From Bolinopsis microptera (taxonomy: Eukaryota > Ctenophora > Tentaculata > Lobata > Bolinopsidae): a DNA stretch of 64,000 bases. Below are positions 11,060 through 23,776 of the stretch, one piece after another. The notes below the pieces were generated by a model. It worked only from the letters and a program-made list of their open reading frames with translations, was not told the origin of the DNA and searched no databases. Positions within the stretch are counted from its first letter, which is position 1. The number at the start of each line of letters is the position of its first letter. The position numbers and the translations under genes were made by a program. Where the stretch lies: positions 15,083,118 to 15,147,117 of the forward strand of contig NC_087078.1 of assembly GCF_026151205.1 (NCBI RefSeq). Direction: 5' to 3'.

Positions 11060-13340
11060 TATCGATGGTGCTTTCAGTACACAATAAGCCATTTGATCTC
11101 ATTTAGAAAAGTGTATGCCTATGGGTCATCAGTCACCATCTGGGTAGTAAAACTGATAATAGCTATTGCAGCTGTAGACTGCAACTGTAGTTTATTAACA
11201 TAGCCACAACTACAGCTGCAGGCGTAATTGAATTCCGGCCGAATTCATGGTACCTAAATACTTTAATTCTTAATCAAGTTTCGAGCTCTTAAGAGCGACC
11301 GAACTACAATTTACGTATTTGGAGAAGTTAAGTAGGTAATCACAAGGCCTTAGTAAATGTGACCGTTTTTCCTATTATTTAGGATTCTGGCAGGTTCATA
11401 AGCCACCGCACTTACTAGCCTTTGATCAGGATAATGTAACAAAACTAAAAAAGTGAACATATTCTGCTGCTGAGAGTAACAATATAGTTATATGAGAGTG
11501 AGGTTACTGACCGCAGGTGCGTGTTAACTGTTAGTGCCACTGCCAGGTCTATAGTCTGAGTCATCTCTATACTAGGTGTGAGTTGCTGTTTAGTGCTTAG
11601 TGCTTAGTGCTTCGGTTTTGTGGTTGAAGAAACTTTGCCATTATAGTAATGGCGTTTATTGCTGTCGCCCTGGTTCCTTAATAGACTAATTCGCGCCACA
11701 ATCTACTGGAACTTAGTGTTACTGTACCTACACATTGTCACTGGTTCTTATTTATTATAACACTGGGGAAATTGGGAGTTTAGGTTTGATACAGCCATGC
11801 AGTATAATTGTGTTCGTACAGAGGCTTCCCCTTAGGCTAGGCAGTGTGAACAGTAGCGTTATATCGCAGTGTAAGTTTAAACCACCACATGATGAACAAT
11901 GCGACTCATAAATAATGTTTTTATCCGGATATTACACTTGTTTTATATTGTTTTTAACTGTTTTAAATTTTTGTTCTTCTCTATGCTCTTAAATGAGCTC
12001 TTTGTAGTCTGGATCAAATACTATTGTTGCTGTACTACAATTCGTTAACCGCTCCCGTCTGCCAGAAGTTACTCCACATAGAAATCAGTATTCTCAAGAC
12101 CATCAAAACTACTATTTTGTAGATTAAACAGCTGTTAGTCATGCAAATTGTCTTGAATAGTCTACGTCTTCTCCTATACTCCTACAGCCGTAATTAAAGC
12201 TCTTTTCCAGTTATATGAATTTATATTCTTACCATTTCTTTTCAAACGCAGAAAATAGCTTACTATTTGAATTTCCCAACTCCTTATTTATTCTTGGAAA
12301 TAGACCATTTATGAAATGAACGACGAAAACGATCACAGTCATTGAGTCATTTTCGAGGTTTGTTTTTACGTTGTCACATTGCAGCTTTTAAACGCTTTCG
12401 CTCCAAATATTGTTTGAGGTTTCTGATTCTGAAAAAGTACCAAATTGCAAACTTAGTCAGCGTCATAAATATTTCCACTTCCATGTTTAGAATTGAAATT
12501 ATGTCCAAGACATTTATCTAATTATCATATTATAATAGTGTGAAACTGTTTGTGTACAACCTTGGCCATGCACATCAGCTTTATGGGTGAGAACTGAGAC
12601 ACTCAGTCAGCTAGGTAGGATCTTAAATTGTTCGTAGAAACGCTATTCTTGATATGAGCTCATTACTTCACTACACCCTTGAAATCAGACGTAAATTCAA
12701 TATTCGTGGTACGATTTCAAACAGACGAAATAGCATTGATTATTGATTGAAACCACGTCCTACTATGTAAATCTCACATTTACCGAGTATAATAGTGTTT
12801 CCGAGATATCTGATTATCTGGACACTGTTGTAATTTCATATAATAGTAGTTTGCTTCATAACCTGGCATGTTGCCAAGAAACGCTGGTCACATACGAGGT
12901 ATAGTAGCCTAATACTCTGATACTCTAAACTTCTAAATATTTCTGAGAAAAAAAGATAGCTGTAAAGAAATAAAATCAAACTCAAATGTTGTAACCTCTT
13001 TGTAAGACTGGTTTGGGTCACGTTTGTGATCTTTCTTTTATTGTAAGCCTCCGATATGAGTTGACTGTTGAGGTATCGATTACAGTTGAAACCTTATCTT
13101 ATATCTTGAATCCATATCGTTCAAATCGCCATTTTGTTCCTTTGATAATTTCCTCTGCTTTGCCAATACCATATCGTTCGTGTTTGATCATCAATCATGC
13201 CGATTTGATAACCATGTTTTTTCAAAATGGGTTAAATCTGCTTGCCCGCGTTAAAGCACTGTCAGGAGCCTGCTCTACTTGATACACTAACCACACACTA
13301 ACAAGGTTTATATTTAACCCAGCACGTGCTCTTTACTCCA
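11060..13340. other. stretch without recognisable gene upstream of KMO
   Basis: AT-rich DNA without long or domain-bearing frames. It should include the KMO promoter at its right end, but I see no distinctive regulatory motif. Confidence 0.5.
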
Positions 13341-13347
13341 GGTAATA

Positions 13348-16339
13348 ATGACAGCAAGTAAAGTATCTTGGGATGATGTGGAGGTGGTGGAGAGTGGAGA
13401 CCGGCAGGGAGGAGAGATAAAACATGTTGGGGTGATGGGGGCAGGGCTGGTGGGATGTTTAGCTGCTAGTATCCTCGCCCAGAGGGGGTATGATGTGGAG
13501 GTGTTCGAGTACAGGTGACTTTCAATTCCATTGATAAAGATAGTGCCAGTTTAAGCATGTTTCGTTGTGAGTCTCATACGATTGCTTTAGAACTTTCCGA
13601 CGTTCACATTTTACTCTTTAATATTCAAAATGACGTGATCAATATCAGTAACAGTATCAAAGAATGGATAGCAATAATCAGTGATGACTCATGACCGTAT
13701 ACAAAAACTAGGTCTGACATAAGAAACGAAGAAGATATCCAGGGAAGAAGTATCAACATGACCATCGCAAAACGAGGACTCGATTCATTGGAAGCCATCG
13801 GGGTCAAAGACGTCATTCTAAAAGAGAGGTACCTATCTGCAAAAATTTGACACATTCAATAAATTGAAATCCGGCAATACTTCATATACGTCTTACTATG
13901 GATACACCCAAGAGCAAGATAAAACCTGTGTTTTCTTGTTTTATACACAATATAATGCGGTGCTTACTGTTGTTTATACGTCAAGACCAAGGGTTTGTTT
14001 CTTCACTGGTAGTTGGTTGGTACAGGGTTGTTGGAAGTAGGTCACATAACCATGTTTATTTATGTAAAGAAATAAAACTTAAATTAATGACAATTACTCA
14101 CAGTATACCCATGTATGGACGAATGATACACAGACAAGATGGCTCTACCTATCCAGTACCCTACGGTGTAAAGGACCAGGTCATAAAACTCCACCAACAT
14201 TTGAATTTTGTGGAAATTGATCAGTTTCTAGTATCTAACAGATTCAAATCATTCTTTTAATAACGATTCTTTAACTCCAGGCAGTGTATTCGATATCAAG
14301 AAACCTAATCAACAAGCTCTTACTCGATACAGCAGAGGGTAACAAAAACGTCAGGATTAACTTCAATCACAAACTACAAGACATTAACTTGAACAGCAGA
14401 GAAGCTACTTTCCAAGTTCAAACTGATAAATCTGTCGTTAAGAAACGATTTGATGCTGTCTTCGGGTAAAAAACCAACTGCGTGACAAATAGAATGACTT
14501 TAGAAAGTAATAAAAATACAAATTTGAATTATAAGACTGGAAAAATGCAATCAGAAAAAAGGAAATGACAACACTCGTTATGACAATTGCCTTATATTAT
14601 ATATATATTATATTACACTCGTTATCCTACAGATGTGAGGGAGCCTTCTCGAAAACCAGACAACAGTTCATGCGGGACACCTCCTTCAACTACAGTCAGA
14701 CCTACATTGATGCTCTGTACATGGAACTGTCCATAGAACCAGACGAGGAAGGAAACTCCAAGATGCCTGATGTTAATTATCTTCACATCTGGCCCAGAGG
14801 AAACTTCATGTTGATCGGTATGTAAATTAATAAATTAGTAAATTATAGGGATTAAGGATAAGTTGTGAGGAATGGTTCATGAAAATCATCATTACCTGGC
14901 CTTTAAGAATGATACAGATTACATAGTAACAAGTGAAACAATCCAATATTGGTGAACAATCTAGTCGTTTCATGAGATAACGATACCATTCACCGGTGCC
15001 AGTATGATTGCTTGATTGGTACTGACTACTGTTTAATCACTTGTGAAATTACGACTCAATTGTTCAGTGTTCACCAATATTCGATTGTTTCAATTGTAAC
15101 TAAAAATTAAAATGCTCCTGCATGCCAGTTGACCAATCTCTGGGAAACTAGAAAAAAACTTTTTATAGTAAATTATGTTAGCGAACAGTACAATTTCACG
15201 ATTGAGTGCAAAGCAAACTTCTTTTTAACTCAGGTTTACCAAACAAAGACATGTCATGGACGATGACTTTGTTCGGACCAAAAAGCATATACACAGAGTT
15301 CAAGTTCGCCTCAGGCGTGATGGGGGTCTTCGAGAAATATTTCCCGGACGCTATTCCTCTGATGACGAAGAAACGGATTTTAGCTGACTGTCTGGGTAAG
15401 TTAAACTGACCATGTTCGTGTCCCTGCAACTATTACTATTTGAAGTCATCTGCAAATAGTCTGAGAACATAATCGTAGTCCTTTTAAATTATTGTATCTT
15501 ATATCAGATGTTTAGGCTAGGACATTTTGAATGTCACTCCGTGATGATAAAACCCTATTCCATCCATCAGACACTAAAGGGTATCCGATGGTACAGATAA
15601 AGTGCTCCCCTCATGTTCTCAACAACACTATACTGCTTGGAGATGCTTCTCATGCCATGGTTCCTTTCTACGGTGAAGGTTAGTGATACTCTCAGTTTAA
15701 AGACGACAACGTGTTACAGTAGTCTGATATCTCGCGGAAATTACACAACATGACTTAATATTATCTCACAAATAAGAAATTAACCCAAGATCCTCCTCTC
15801 TCCTGAAACTCTCACCTCATAGGAATGAACTGCGGGTTTGAGGACTGTCTGGTGCTGAACTCCCTCCTGGATCAACACAACATGAAAACAGCGCTGACTC
15901 TTTACTCCGGAGCGCGTGTGGCAGATGTGCAGGCTATGTGTGATCTAGCTATGTACAACTACATTGAGATGAGAGACCTGGTCAGGTCACCTCTGTTCCA
16001 GTTGAGGAAGTGGATGGATAACCTGTTACATTCTGCAGCTCCTAGCTTCTGGATACCTCTCTATACTTCTATCAGGTAAGGAAATCCAGTTTGACAAGGT
16101 CAATATTGGCATGAGCAATTTTTATTATTTCCCTTACATTTTGGCGTTGTGAATTCAGTGACCAATTTCAAATGTTTCATTAAAAAGGGTTAATCTGCAG
16201 ATTCCAAAGAGCTCTGACATACGAGCAGTGTTGGAACAATAAGAAGTGGCAGGACAGGACTATTGACAGAGCGTTAATATCGGGTCTGGTGATGGTGTTA
16301 GGAGTTCTCACTGCTGTCTTCTTCTCATCTTTATCATAG
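13348..16339 (+). CDS. KMO: kynurenine 3-monooxygenase
   Basis: An FAD- and NADPH-dependent hydroxylase of the outer mitochondrial membrane that converts L-kynurenine to 3-hydroxykynurenine in tryptophan breakdown. Nine exons join in frame with GT-AG borders: 13348-13514, 13712-13828, 14104-14179, 14281-14465, 14633-14817, 15234-15395, 15571-15678, 15823-16075 and 16201-16339, giving 463 aa (human 486). The FAD Rossmann motif GAGLVG is at residues 31-36. Further family motifs are [30 protein letters not shown], the second FAD motif [18 protein letters not shown] (Asp322) and [10 protein letters not shown] hydrophobic segment near 442-461 is the C-terminal membrane anchor. The start is the first ATG, 30 codons before the Rossmann motif. 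The gene is apparently intact and lies in the span bounded by the candidate Tctex first exons, on the opposite strand. Confidence 0.97.
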
Positions 16340-16831
16340 CTATTAGCTTAGCTAGACAAACAGTTATAAATATAGACTAACATCACAAGATGGAGAAGAT
16401 CCGACAAGTGGCCCTGTGACCACAGAACTACAGTGTTAAGCCGAATGTAGGCTGGACTATTTGAAGACACAATTTATAAGTATTTGAAGATATAAATTTT
16501 AAGTCTTTGCAATTCAGATTTCTATCAACTAATTATAACAGACCAAGCATACCAAGGTTTCGAACTTGTGTATGTATGAAATAATTTTCAGTTTTTGTGT
16601 CGATTACAAGCAGAACAGAAGCTGTTGATCCCGGCTGATAGTCGAATTGATAAAAATAGCATAAGCAGGACTTATTAAAGTAAAAGTAAAATGAGTAGTT
16701 GTACTATAAGTGAGATTTTATATGATTATCCATTTTATTCAAAAAACAGATCATCAAACAATATCTATTTCCTTGAAAAAGTAAGTTATTATATTAATTA
16801 ACATTATAGCAGGTTAAATAAATAATAGTAC

Positions 16832-17011
16832 CTCAAGATCAGAGTAGCCAGTGCTGCTACCAGTACTAGGCCGGCCCTGGCTCCCTCCAAACTGTCGGAT
16901 ATTACTGATCCTTCTCACTGCTTTCCTGAACTTTATCTGTACCATCTTGAGACTGAGAGTGTTTCTTCTTTGGAACAAAGGGTCGTTTGTAACACTGAGT
17001 TTAAATGACAA
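16832..17011 (-). CDS. candidate first exon 4 of the Tctex gene
   Basis: An open frame from ATG 17011, or from the internal ATG at 16945 (MVQIKFRKAVRRISNIRQFG then Ser/Gly/Thr-rich), ends at GAG|gtacta in phase 0. The basic segment followed by a small-residue Ser-rich segment matches the other candidate first exons. It lies just past the 3' end of KMO on the opposite strand. Confidence 0.5.
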
Positions 17012-17019
17012 AGAACATG

Positions 17020-19200
17020 AAGATAAAATTTAAGATAGTAGTAAGCAATCGGAAATGATAAAAGAAGGATGATTTGTTGTCATATTTTCAAATTCGAGAT
17101 AACAAAACAGCTTGATATGCAATCGTAGATAATAGAAAGACTACTTATACTGATCACACAAATTTCGCGAGTTTTTCTGTTGAATCAGCGACTATGAGGT
17201 CCACAAAATAAGACCGTGAATACCACTCAAGGAGTCAAAATGAGGTTTTTAATGAGACAAATCGAAATTTCGTTATCATCATACTCGAATAATAACAAGC
17301 AAAATCTTCTCGCCAAGCAAGCATAGAGTCAGACAATTATCAAAAACTACAATCGAGATTGCAGCATCGGCTACACGAATTTAAACTGAAGCAATAGCCC
17401 TTGCATCTGTGATGCATGAGATTGGAGAAGTGCGGTTTTATTAAAGCTACATGGTTGGGTTGATATGGATATACTGATATATCGGACAAACTTTTATAAC
17501 TTTATATAACTTTAAGTGGAGAGCTCAATGAAAATTCTTTCATCACGAACTAGAGCCGGAGTTTTGTTAAGTCATCAAAGGATTTATCGCTTTGTTGAAA
17601 ACCACTTCAAATTCTGCCGGTAAATCTTGGAGATTAAACACATGCCAGATAATCAGACGAGTTTTAATCATTAGTAGTACTAAGTTGAATTAAATATAAC
17701 AAGATGGTATTTATCAAGTTATAAATCAAGTTAATAGTAAGTTATAAACACAACAATGAAATATGCATATGCATAGTGAGGTTAAAGTTAAAATGGCTAA
17801 CAACAGGTTTTGTATACGGTTTGATTGTAATGTCACCGCAGTAGTTAATTTAGTGATTTGTATACTTTCAAATCAGAAGTTGTCCTGTTGAAAATCTAAT
17901 CAGACTTTATTTTAATGACTTTGCTAGGCCTGTGGGAAGATTATTAATGATCCACTTTTTCTAGTAACTGGTGTGAGGTTTCCAGTATTTTGTAAATGGA
18001 GACATCACAGTTCACGCTCCAGTAATCGCGTGAGAAGAATTGTTATTAAACTCTAAAGTACTAAGCATATACTGGTCTGGTCGTCTGGAAGCCCATAGAA
18101 TTCCAGTTCAGAAACCGAGTAAAAAGGTGCAGCTACTGATGAGAAGCCTCCTTAAAGTTTATTTGGGTTAGAAACGACATCTGGGTCCCTACCCTCACAC
18201 AAGATTATTCTCAATTTTCTTGTTGTGTTCCACAACTAAACAATAGTGATAAGATACATCAAGTACCTGGTAGTGGTACTGATAAATCTAGAATACTACC
18301 AAACCATATTTTTGATATTATTCTAAATTAAAAATTTAACAGTTACAAATACAAACGTCTGAAATGAACGAAACAACTATTTTACTATAAATTTTCTGGG
18401 GTAAAGAGGGAATTTTCTAAAAACAATCCAAAATTGTTGACAAATGAAAGACAAGTTCAAAAGGAAATCGCGGCACGTGCAGAATCGCGATTTTTCCCAT
18501 TCTCCGCGACAAATCGCGATTTTTGACGTTTGCCGAGACAAATCGTAATTTTTTCCGATCCTCTCGACAAATCCTGATTATTCCAGTTCTCTGAGGATTT
18601 GCACATTCTCCTTTAAATCCGAGGGCCAAATATCACGTTCTTTATAATTATATGGAACTAATCACATCCACAGCCTTCCAAATGTAGGTACGGACCGAAA
18701 AAGTATTTTCTGCTCGTAATGATCAGGGTAGCATGAAACATGAACTTGAAGTAGTTTCCAGAAAAACTTTGAAAATAATATCGATTTAGAAAATTTTCGG
18801 TCCGAGTCATTCTCGATAGCTAGGTACAAGGAGAGTGCCTCGATATGTAAGTTACTGTCCTTGTTTCTATATAAACATAACTTTTACAATAATTCTTACG
18901 TAATAATTATAATAATTTTCTATTATCACTAGAAGCCGCACAGACCTTCTATCTACACACAAACCAACTAGCAATTGTCATTTCTCTAATCCTATGAATC
19001 AGTGTATCCCTAATTCATAATTCGTGTAAAAACGAGTAAGTTACAGCTTGAATCGCTTGTGTTTATTTGTCTAAGTTGCTACAGTATACAAATTGTACAA
19101 ACTCAACACATATTATATATTATATAACTTTATTCAAATCAAAAATAGAACATAAATGAACATCTTAAAGATCTGATAAGTAGCCAGAAAAAAAGAAATA
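17020..19200. other. stretch without recognisable gene
   Basis: AT-rich, with no long frame or domain. A run near 18465-18560 repeats a TCGCGATTTTT motif several times on the plus strand. Confidence 0.5.
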
Positions 19201-19212
19201 CTGATACACAAA

Positions 19213-19490
19213 CTATAACAACTTCTTCCATCCCGCTCTATCAGAGGCTAAAAGTCTTAAATTGTACAAATCGTCTGTATTTACAAATGGAATGTTCCTA
19301 CTACCTAAATCAAATTTTATAGTCCTAAGCAAGTTCGACTGGTGTCTGCCTACTCTACCCTTTTTAGTACTCTGACTCTCTACTGCAAAGTGTAATGCAA
19401 GCTGCGCACTGTGCAGGTGAGTTGTTATCACTGCGAAGGACATGTCCGAGCATCCTCCATCGTGCACATGCAACACGCTCACTGAGTGGA
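19213..19490 (-). pseudogene. LINE retrotransposon 3' end (truncated)
   Basis: The minus-strand frame ends with KKGRVGRHQSN, then a TIKFDL segment, then LASDRAGWKKLL and stop. A Gly-Arg rich K-G-R-x-G-R block followed by an A-x-DR-x-x-W ending is the usual C-terminus after the reverse transcriptase of many LINEs. The upstream part is interrupted by a chain-of-hairpins repeat at 19494. Only about 90 residues remain. Confidence 0.65.
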
Positions 19491-19493
19491 ACT

Positions 19494-19595
19494 TGTCATA
19501 CGTTGTATGACCCGCCGCGCACGAAGTGCGCGGCTCTCCCTGTATCGTCGAAGACGATATAGTGAAGCGACCGTGGGGGTCACCACGTGATACAA
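19494..19595 (-). repeat. chain-of-hairpins repeat R2
   Basis: Inverted relative to R1. It contains GTCATAC-GTT-GTATGAC, CCGCGCAC-GAA-GTGCGCGG and ATCGTC-GAA-GACGAT, and ends GTCACCACGTGATAC. It abuts the LINE remnant at 19213-19490. Confidence 0.85.
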
Positions 19596-19737
19596 AGTGG
19601 AACCACTTCACATCTCTTGTAAAGGGTGTCGTTTTTGATTATATTAGGGTAAGTCATTCTGATGATTTGCCACATAATTGACCAATATAGCTTCAAGTAT
19701 GCTGTTTGATAGCAATAATATATTCGAGATTATGTTA

Positions 19738-19815
19738 TACTAGTGTAACCAAGGCCTACGTCCGGGACTTCACTATCGGAGTTGAAATGCAAAAGTATAA
19801 ACCCGCCTATTGTAT
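19738..19815. repeat. short repeat shared with 28272-28350
   Basis: ACTAGTGTAA, CGGGA(C/T)TTCACT and a downstream ACCCGC motif occur in both places in the same order. The 28-kb copy also has a perfect CCGGCC-TTC-GGCCGG hairpin. Probably fragments of one mobile family. Confidence 0.5.
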
Positions 19816-20811
19816 TCTAAAAACCCATTACATTTATTTTGGTAGTTAAAACGGTGCAAAAGTATGAAATCACTCAGTCAAAGCATACTTCAATTCAATT
19901 CTGAGTGCCCCTCACGTATTTAATAGTAATACTTGATATAGCATATCTGTTGAGTATGGGAGAGAGAACGAGAGTAGGAGAGATAAGAGGGAGAGACATT
20001 TGGGTCACAAAATCATCAATTAAACCACTTATCACCGGCTGATTAAAATACTTAGGCTCTTGTGCTTCGTCAGAGTTTTGTGGGCACTATACCGAAAAAA
20101 ACAGCCACGTACCTCTTACCGTTTTCTACCTTAACAATGTGTCGATCGTAGGCATCATGAAGAATAGTCTGTTTAGATCTTAACACTATTCCTTGGCTAA
20201 CAGTGTTAGTAACACACTAAAGATTATTAATATAGATGCTATTGTTTTGCCTGACGAGCCTGTCGCTCCCTAATCTTAAACTATACTAACAAGCTAGTTA
20301 ATCGTTTTTTAAACTGTGTTTGAAAATTATCTCTATTGCCAAATTGCTGTGTGGGGGCCTTCTGTGTGGGAAAATCATCAAGAAAATCATCAAGAATTTT
20401 TGGCTGCGGCAAACATATCTTCAATTCCTGTCTGTGCGAAAGTTTAAGTTGTATGCACTCTACATTTCTCAGGATATGGTTGCCTCTACTCTGCAAGGCA
20501 CATATAATAATTTGTGATAACTAAGACAGATGGTGCAAGCTGGCCATGTTTTACTTGTGGGTCATTTTGTAACTGGGTTGTTGTAGATGTATTGTAGATT
20601 TTAATGTGGCCATTCAACATTTTCTGGGGCCTAGCTCCAAATGCTTAAGAACTGTCCTGCTTCACTCGCCGACATTGCGAAAGTGGAAAATTCGCGAGCG
20701 AAGCGAGCGGGCCACAAAAAACAGAAAATGTGTATCTGCGAGGAAAATTTTAACTTTCTGGATGTGGGGCAATCGCTACTCGCGACTGCGTAAAAATAGG
20801 TTTTTGCCTAA

Positions 20812-21150
20812 TAACTCAACAACCTGACGTCCGAGGACTTTGAAATTGTGCTCGACCCTAGTTAATATGATAATTCCGAACATTTTAGTGCCCAGGATGA
20901 GCACCTAGCTCAATCAGAAGCCGAGATATCTCGTATTTAGTGTGCAAATAACGACTCGCGAGAGCAAAAAAGGGCGTGGTCACATAACTCAACAACCTGA
21001 TGTCTGGTGACTTTAAAATTATGCTCTACTCCCCTAAATATGATGATTCTGAACATCTTTAAAGCCAAGTTGAGCTCCTAATTCGAATTGGAAGCGGATT
21101 TATTTTGATTTTAAAGTCGCGAAAGCGCCAAAAAAGGGCGTGGTCAATTG
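20812..21150. repeat. two-unit tandem repeat, about 170 bp each
   Basis: CTCAACAACCTGA(C/T)GTC, then ATATGAT(A/G)ATTC(C/T)GAACAT and AAAAAAGGGCGTGGTCA, occur twice in order. No coding potential is shared. Confidence 0.7.
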
Positions 21151-21274
21151 CGCAAAACTGCCCCATATTCAGAAAGTCTACCCAAGCCAAATTTGTTTCT
21201 GAGGGGTCCCTTGAGCCGTTCCAGGTCTCAAACCTCGGGGCGGAAGACTTTTCTACGGGAATATTCTCAGATCC

Positions 21275-23769
21275 ATGACTATGAAAGTAGCGTTTGTTTT
21301 GCTTGTGGTGACCGTTTTTGCTGTCCATAAAATAGAAAGTCGTCGTATAATTATGATCAATAATTTGCCGACCTTTCTAGGTGAGTGTCATAAATTACAT
21401 TGTCGATAGATTGGTTACAATAATTGTGAGGAACCGACATAAAAGCATACCTACTGTTGAAATGATGTGATTTTTAATAATGCTGAATTACGATATTTTA
21501 TAATATAACCAGCTATCCAGAACGGGACTCTCGCAGAACTAAAAGCGTTACTAAAAATGATTTTACTCTCAACCAACTGCTGCTGCAGACATTGAAAGTT
21601 TTAAATATATAATTGGCAGGTTGCTGGAGGGCATGGAGCAGTTGCAGTGAAGCAGCTGGTGACCTGTGGCAGAACTGCCAAGACAGGTCAGTAGAACATG
21701 GGAGGAAGTCTCATAAGTCACGTTTCATTTACTTGTCATTTTCATCTAGTGACTCAGTAGCTCAGTCGGTAAATCCGCATGATTACTGGCCACGAGGTAG
21801 TCAGTTCAAATCACAATGCTGGCAAGCATTACCGTCGCCCTTATATTCACAACACTATTTACCCCCTATACGATTATATCCCCTTTATTGTTTTCCAGGC
21901 ATTAAGACTCATCGAAAGTAGTTCAGCAGGTACATTTAAGTTCAAAACATTCTAATTCAATATTGAAGATGACAGGAATAAGAAATAGTTGTATGGAGGT
22001 TTTTAAGAAATTTGCGCAAAATACGCGCCAGCATGTTATACGAAATTAGGTAAAAAACCCAAAATCGCCATATTCAGGTGCCTTAAAAACCATGTTAAAA
22101 TTGAGTTAGAGATCTGAAACTTTGCAGGGCGTCTAGACCTTGTCCAAATCGACTGTAAAAAAAATTTCATGTTTCAGGAGTATCGGGAAGTGGGTTTTCT
22201 GGAACCCCTGTTTTACAACAGATTGTCGTGAAGATATATATATATGTATAGACGCTTTTTGCAGTCAATTGTAGCCTACATTTAAGTGTCCGTAGATTCA
22301 AAAGTATAAACGATACAGTCATCTCGAACCACAGGTTTTAAAGATAATCGTTTAAGCTTTAGTTTACATTGTATTGAAAAATAATTTAACGTCATCATCA
22401 TCACTTGATGACGTCATCAAATTAAGTATTTTAAAAACTTGATTTTTGACCAAGTATCAACTTTTCAAATCGATTTTACGCTATTAAGGAGTAATTTTAT
22501 TCAAAATCTGAGGACATTTTCATCTTAGATAATTGTTCAAGCATTCCGAAAATCTACCGGAATAGTTTCCTACCTTGCTCCTTCATAAAGATATTTGCTA
22601 TTGAAGTTAGTGCTTTTTTGAAGAATAATTTTATAAAAACACAAAAGTTGTGAATTAGTATTCTCTGGTGTTGGGCCATCCCTTGGGTTGTGGAGCTCAA
22701 TTTTGCTTCTTAAAGGTGTAAATTGTGTTATAGGCTAGTTTTAAAGTTAAAAATCGAAAAGTTGCACACGTGGGGACACGCCCAAATTCATTTAAAATAG
22801 CTAAAATCGCTAAAAATTTTGATTTTCACGATTTTTATCAACTTTGGAGTCCCGTTGTGATCCAAGCTCTTTTTGAAATCTTCTGAAACTTTGCATGCTT
22901 ATTAAACTATATATTAAATACCACTATGCAAAAATTTACGGTGATTCAATATTGTATGCGCACGCGACGTCCGCTCAAAGTTTGCACGTGCGAAAGGTGA
23001 GAAATTTGCTCATTCGTGATTTCGAATATATTCTGCTTTCCACGATATTTAAATGGCATTATATATGAATTTAATGCCAACTTGAATGAGTAAAAAGTGC
23101 CATATTCAGTCGGTTATCGACAGAAATACCTAACTAAACACAAGGAAACGTTTTCAAAGGCAGAATTTCGAAATCGTCGAAATTACCTCCTTGTTAATGA
23201 AGTTTCGACTAGCTGTGTAAATTATCCTGACATTATAATCAAAAAGAGATGATATTTGACCAAAACCCATAATCATGGGTAGAGTGTACCGCTGCCAGTG
23301 TCTCTCTTTTCCAAACAAAAGGAAATGATATTAATTTGAGGAACAGTCCGCTAATGCAAATTGATACCGAGAATGAAATCGGTCGCTCGCTTTTTCCATT
23401 CGATCACGGCTTACGAATTGTAATAAAGCTTATTGATTTGAAAAAGCGAGCGACCGATTTCATTCTCGGTATCAATTTGCATTAGCGGACTGTTCCTCAA
23501 ATTAATATCATTTCCTTTTGTTTGGAAAAGAGAGACACTGGCAGCGGTACACTCTACCCATGATTATGGGTTTTGGTCAAATCTTGGTTATAACTATATA
23601 AATAAATTTATAATATTGTCTTCCTTGCAGATGCCATTGTCTTGGCTACAGTCGGGGAGGACAGTGCAGAATAAAATACAACGACCGCCGCTGCACGTCT
23701 GGTAAATCCCACTACTGCAAATGTGACGGCCGGAAGGATGGGAGCGGATCTTGGTGGTGTGGATTCTAG
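21275..23769 (+). CDS. secreted ten-cysteine macin-like antimicrobial peptide precursor
   Basis: Macins (theromacin, hydramacin, mytimacin) are secreted defence peptides of leeches, molluscs and Hydra. Three exons join in frame with GT-AG borders: 21275-21380, 21620-21686 and 23631-23769, 103 aa. Exon 1 encodes a signal peptide (MTMKVAFVLLVVTVFAVHKI). Exon 2 opens CWRAWSSCSEAAGDLWQNC and exon 3 continues CHCLGYSRGGQC, then RRC, YCKC and a WWC-GF ending. The C-x-x-W-S-x-C...G-x-LW-x-x-C framework is the macin hallmark, and ten cysteines match the theromacin/mytimacin subtype rather than the eight of hydramacin. A basic segment (IESRR) precedes the domain. The second intron (1.9 kb) holds a tRNA-like SINE head and a perfect palindrome. 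Family assignment is by motif, without a database search. Confidence 0.85.
21745..21835 (+). repeat. tRNA-like SINE head
   Basis: TAGCTCAGTCGGTAAATCCG resembles an RNA polymerase III A box, and AGTTCAAATC about 50 bp on resembles a B box. No full cloverleaf forms, so I call it a tRNA-derived repeat rather than a tRNA gene. It lies inside macin intron 2. Confidence 0.5.
22404..22419. other. CRE-type palindrome
   Basis: TTGATGACGTCATCAA is a perfect 16-bp palindrome containing TGACGTCA, the canonical CREB/ATF site. It sits in a repeat-like part of macin intron 2, so regulatory use is speculative. Confidence 0.4.
23254..23582. repeat. perfect long inverted repeat, two 143-bp arms
   Basis: Segment 23254-23396 reappears as its reverse complement at 23440-23582, separated by a 43-bp spacer. 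No mismatch was found when the arms were read base by base. It ends 48 bp before macin exon 3. The arms carry no recognisable transposon ends or coding sequence. A transcript would fold into a 143-bp duplex. Confidence 0.95.
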
Positions 23770-23776
23770 ACAAACC

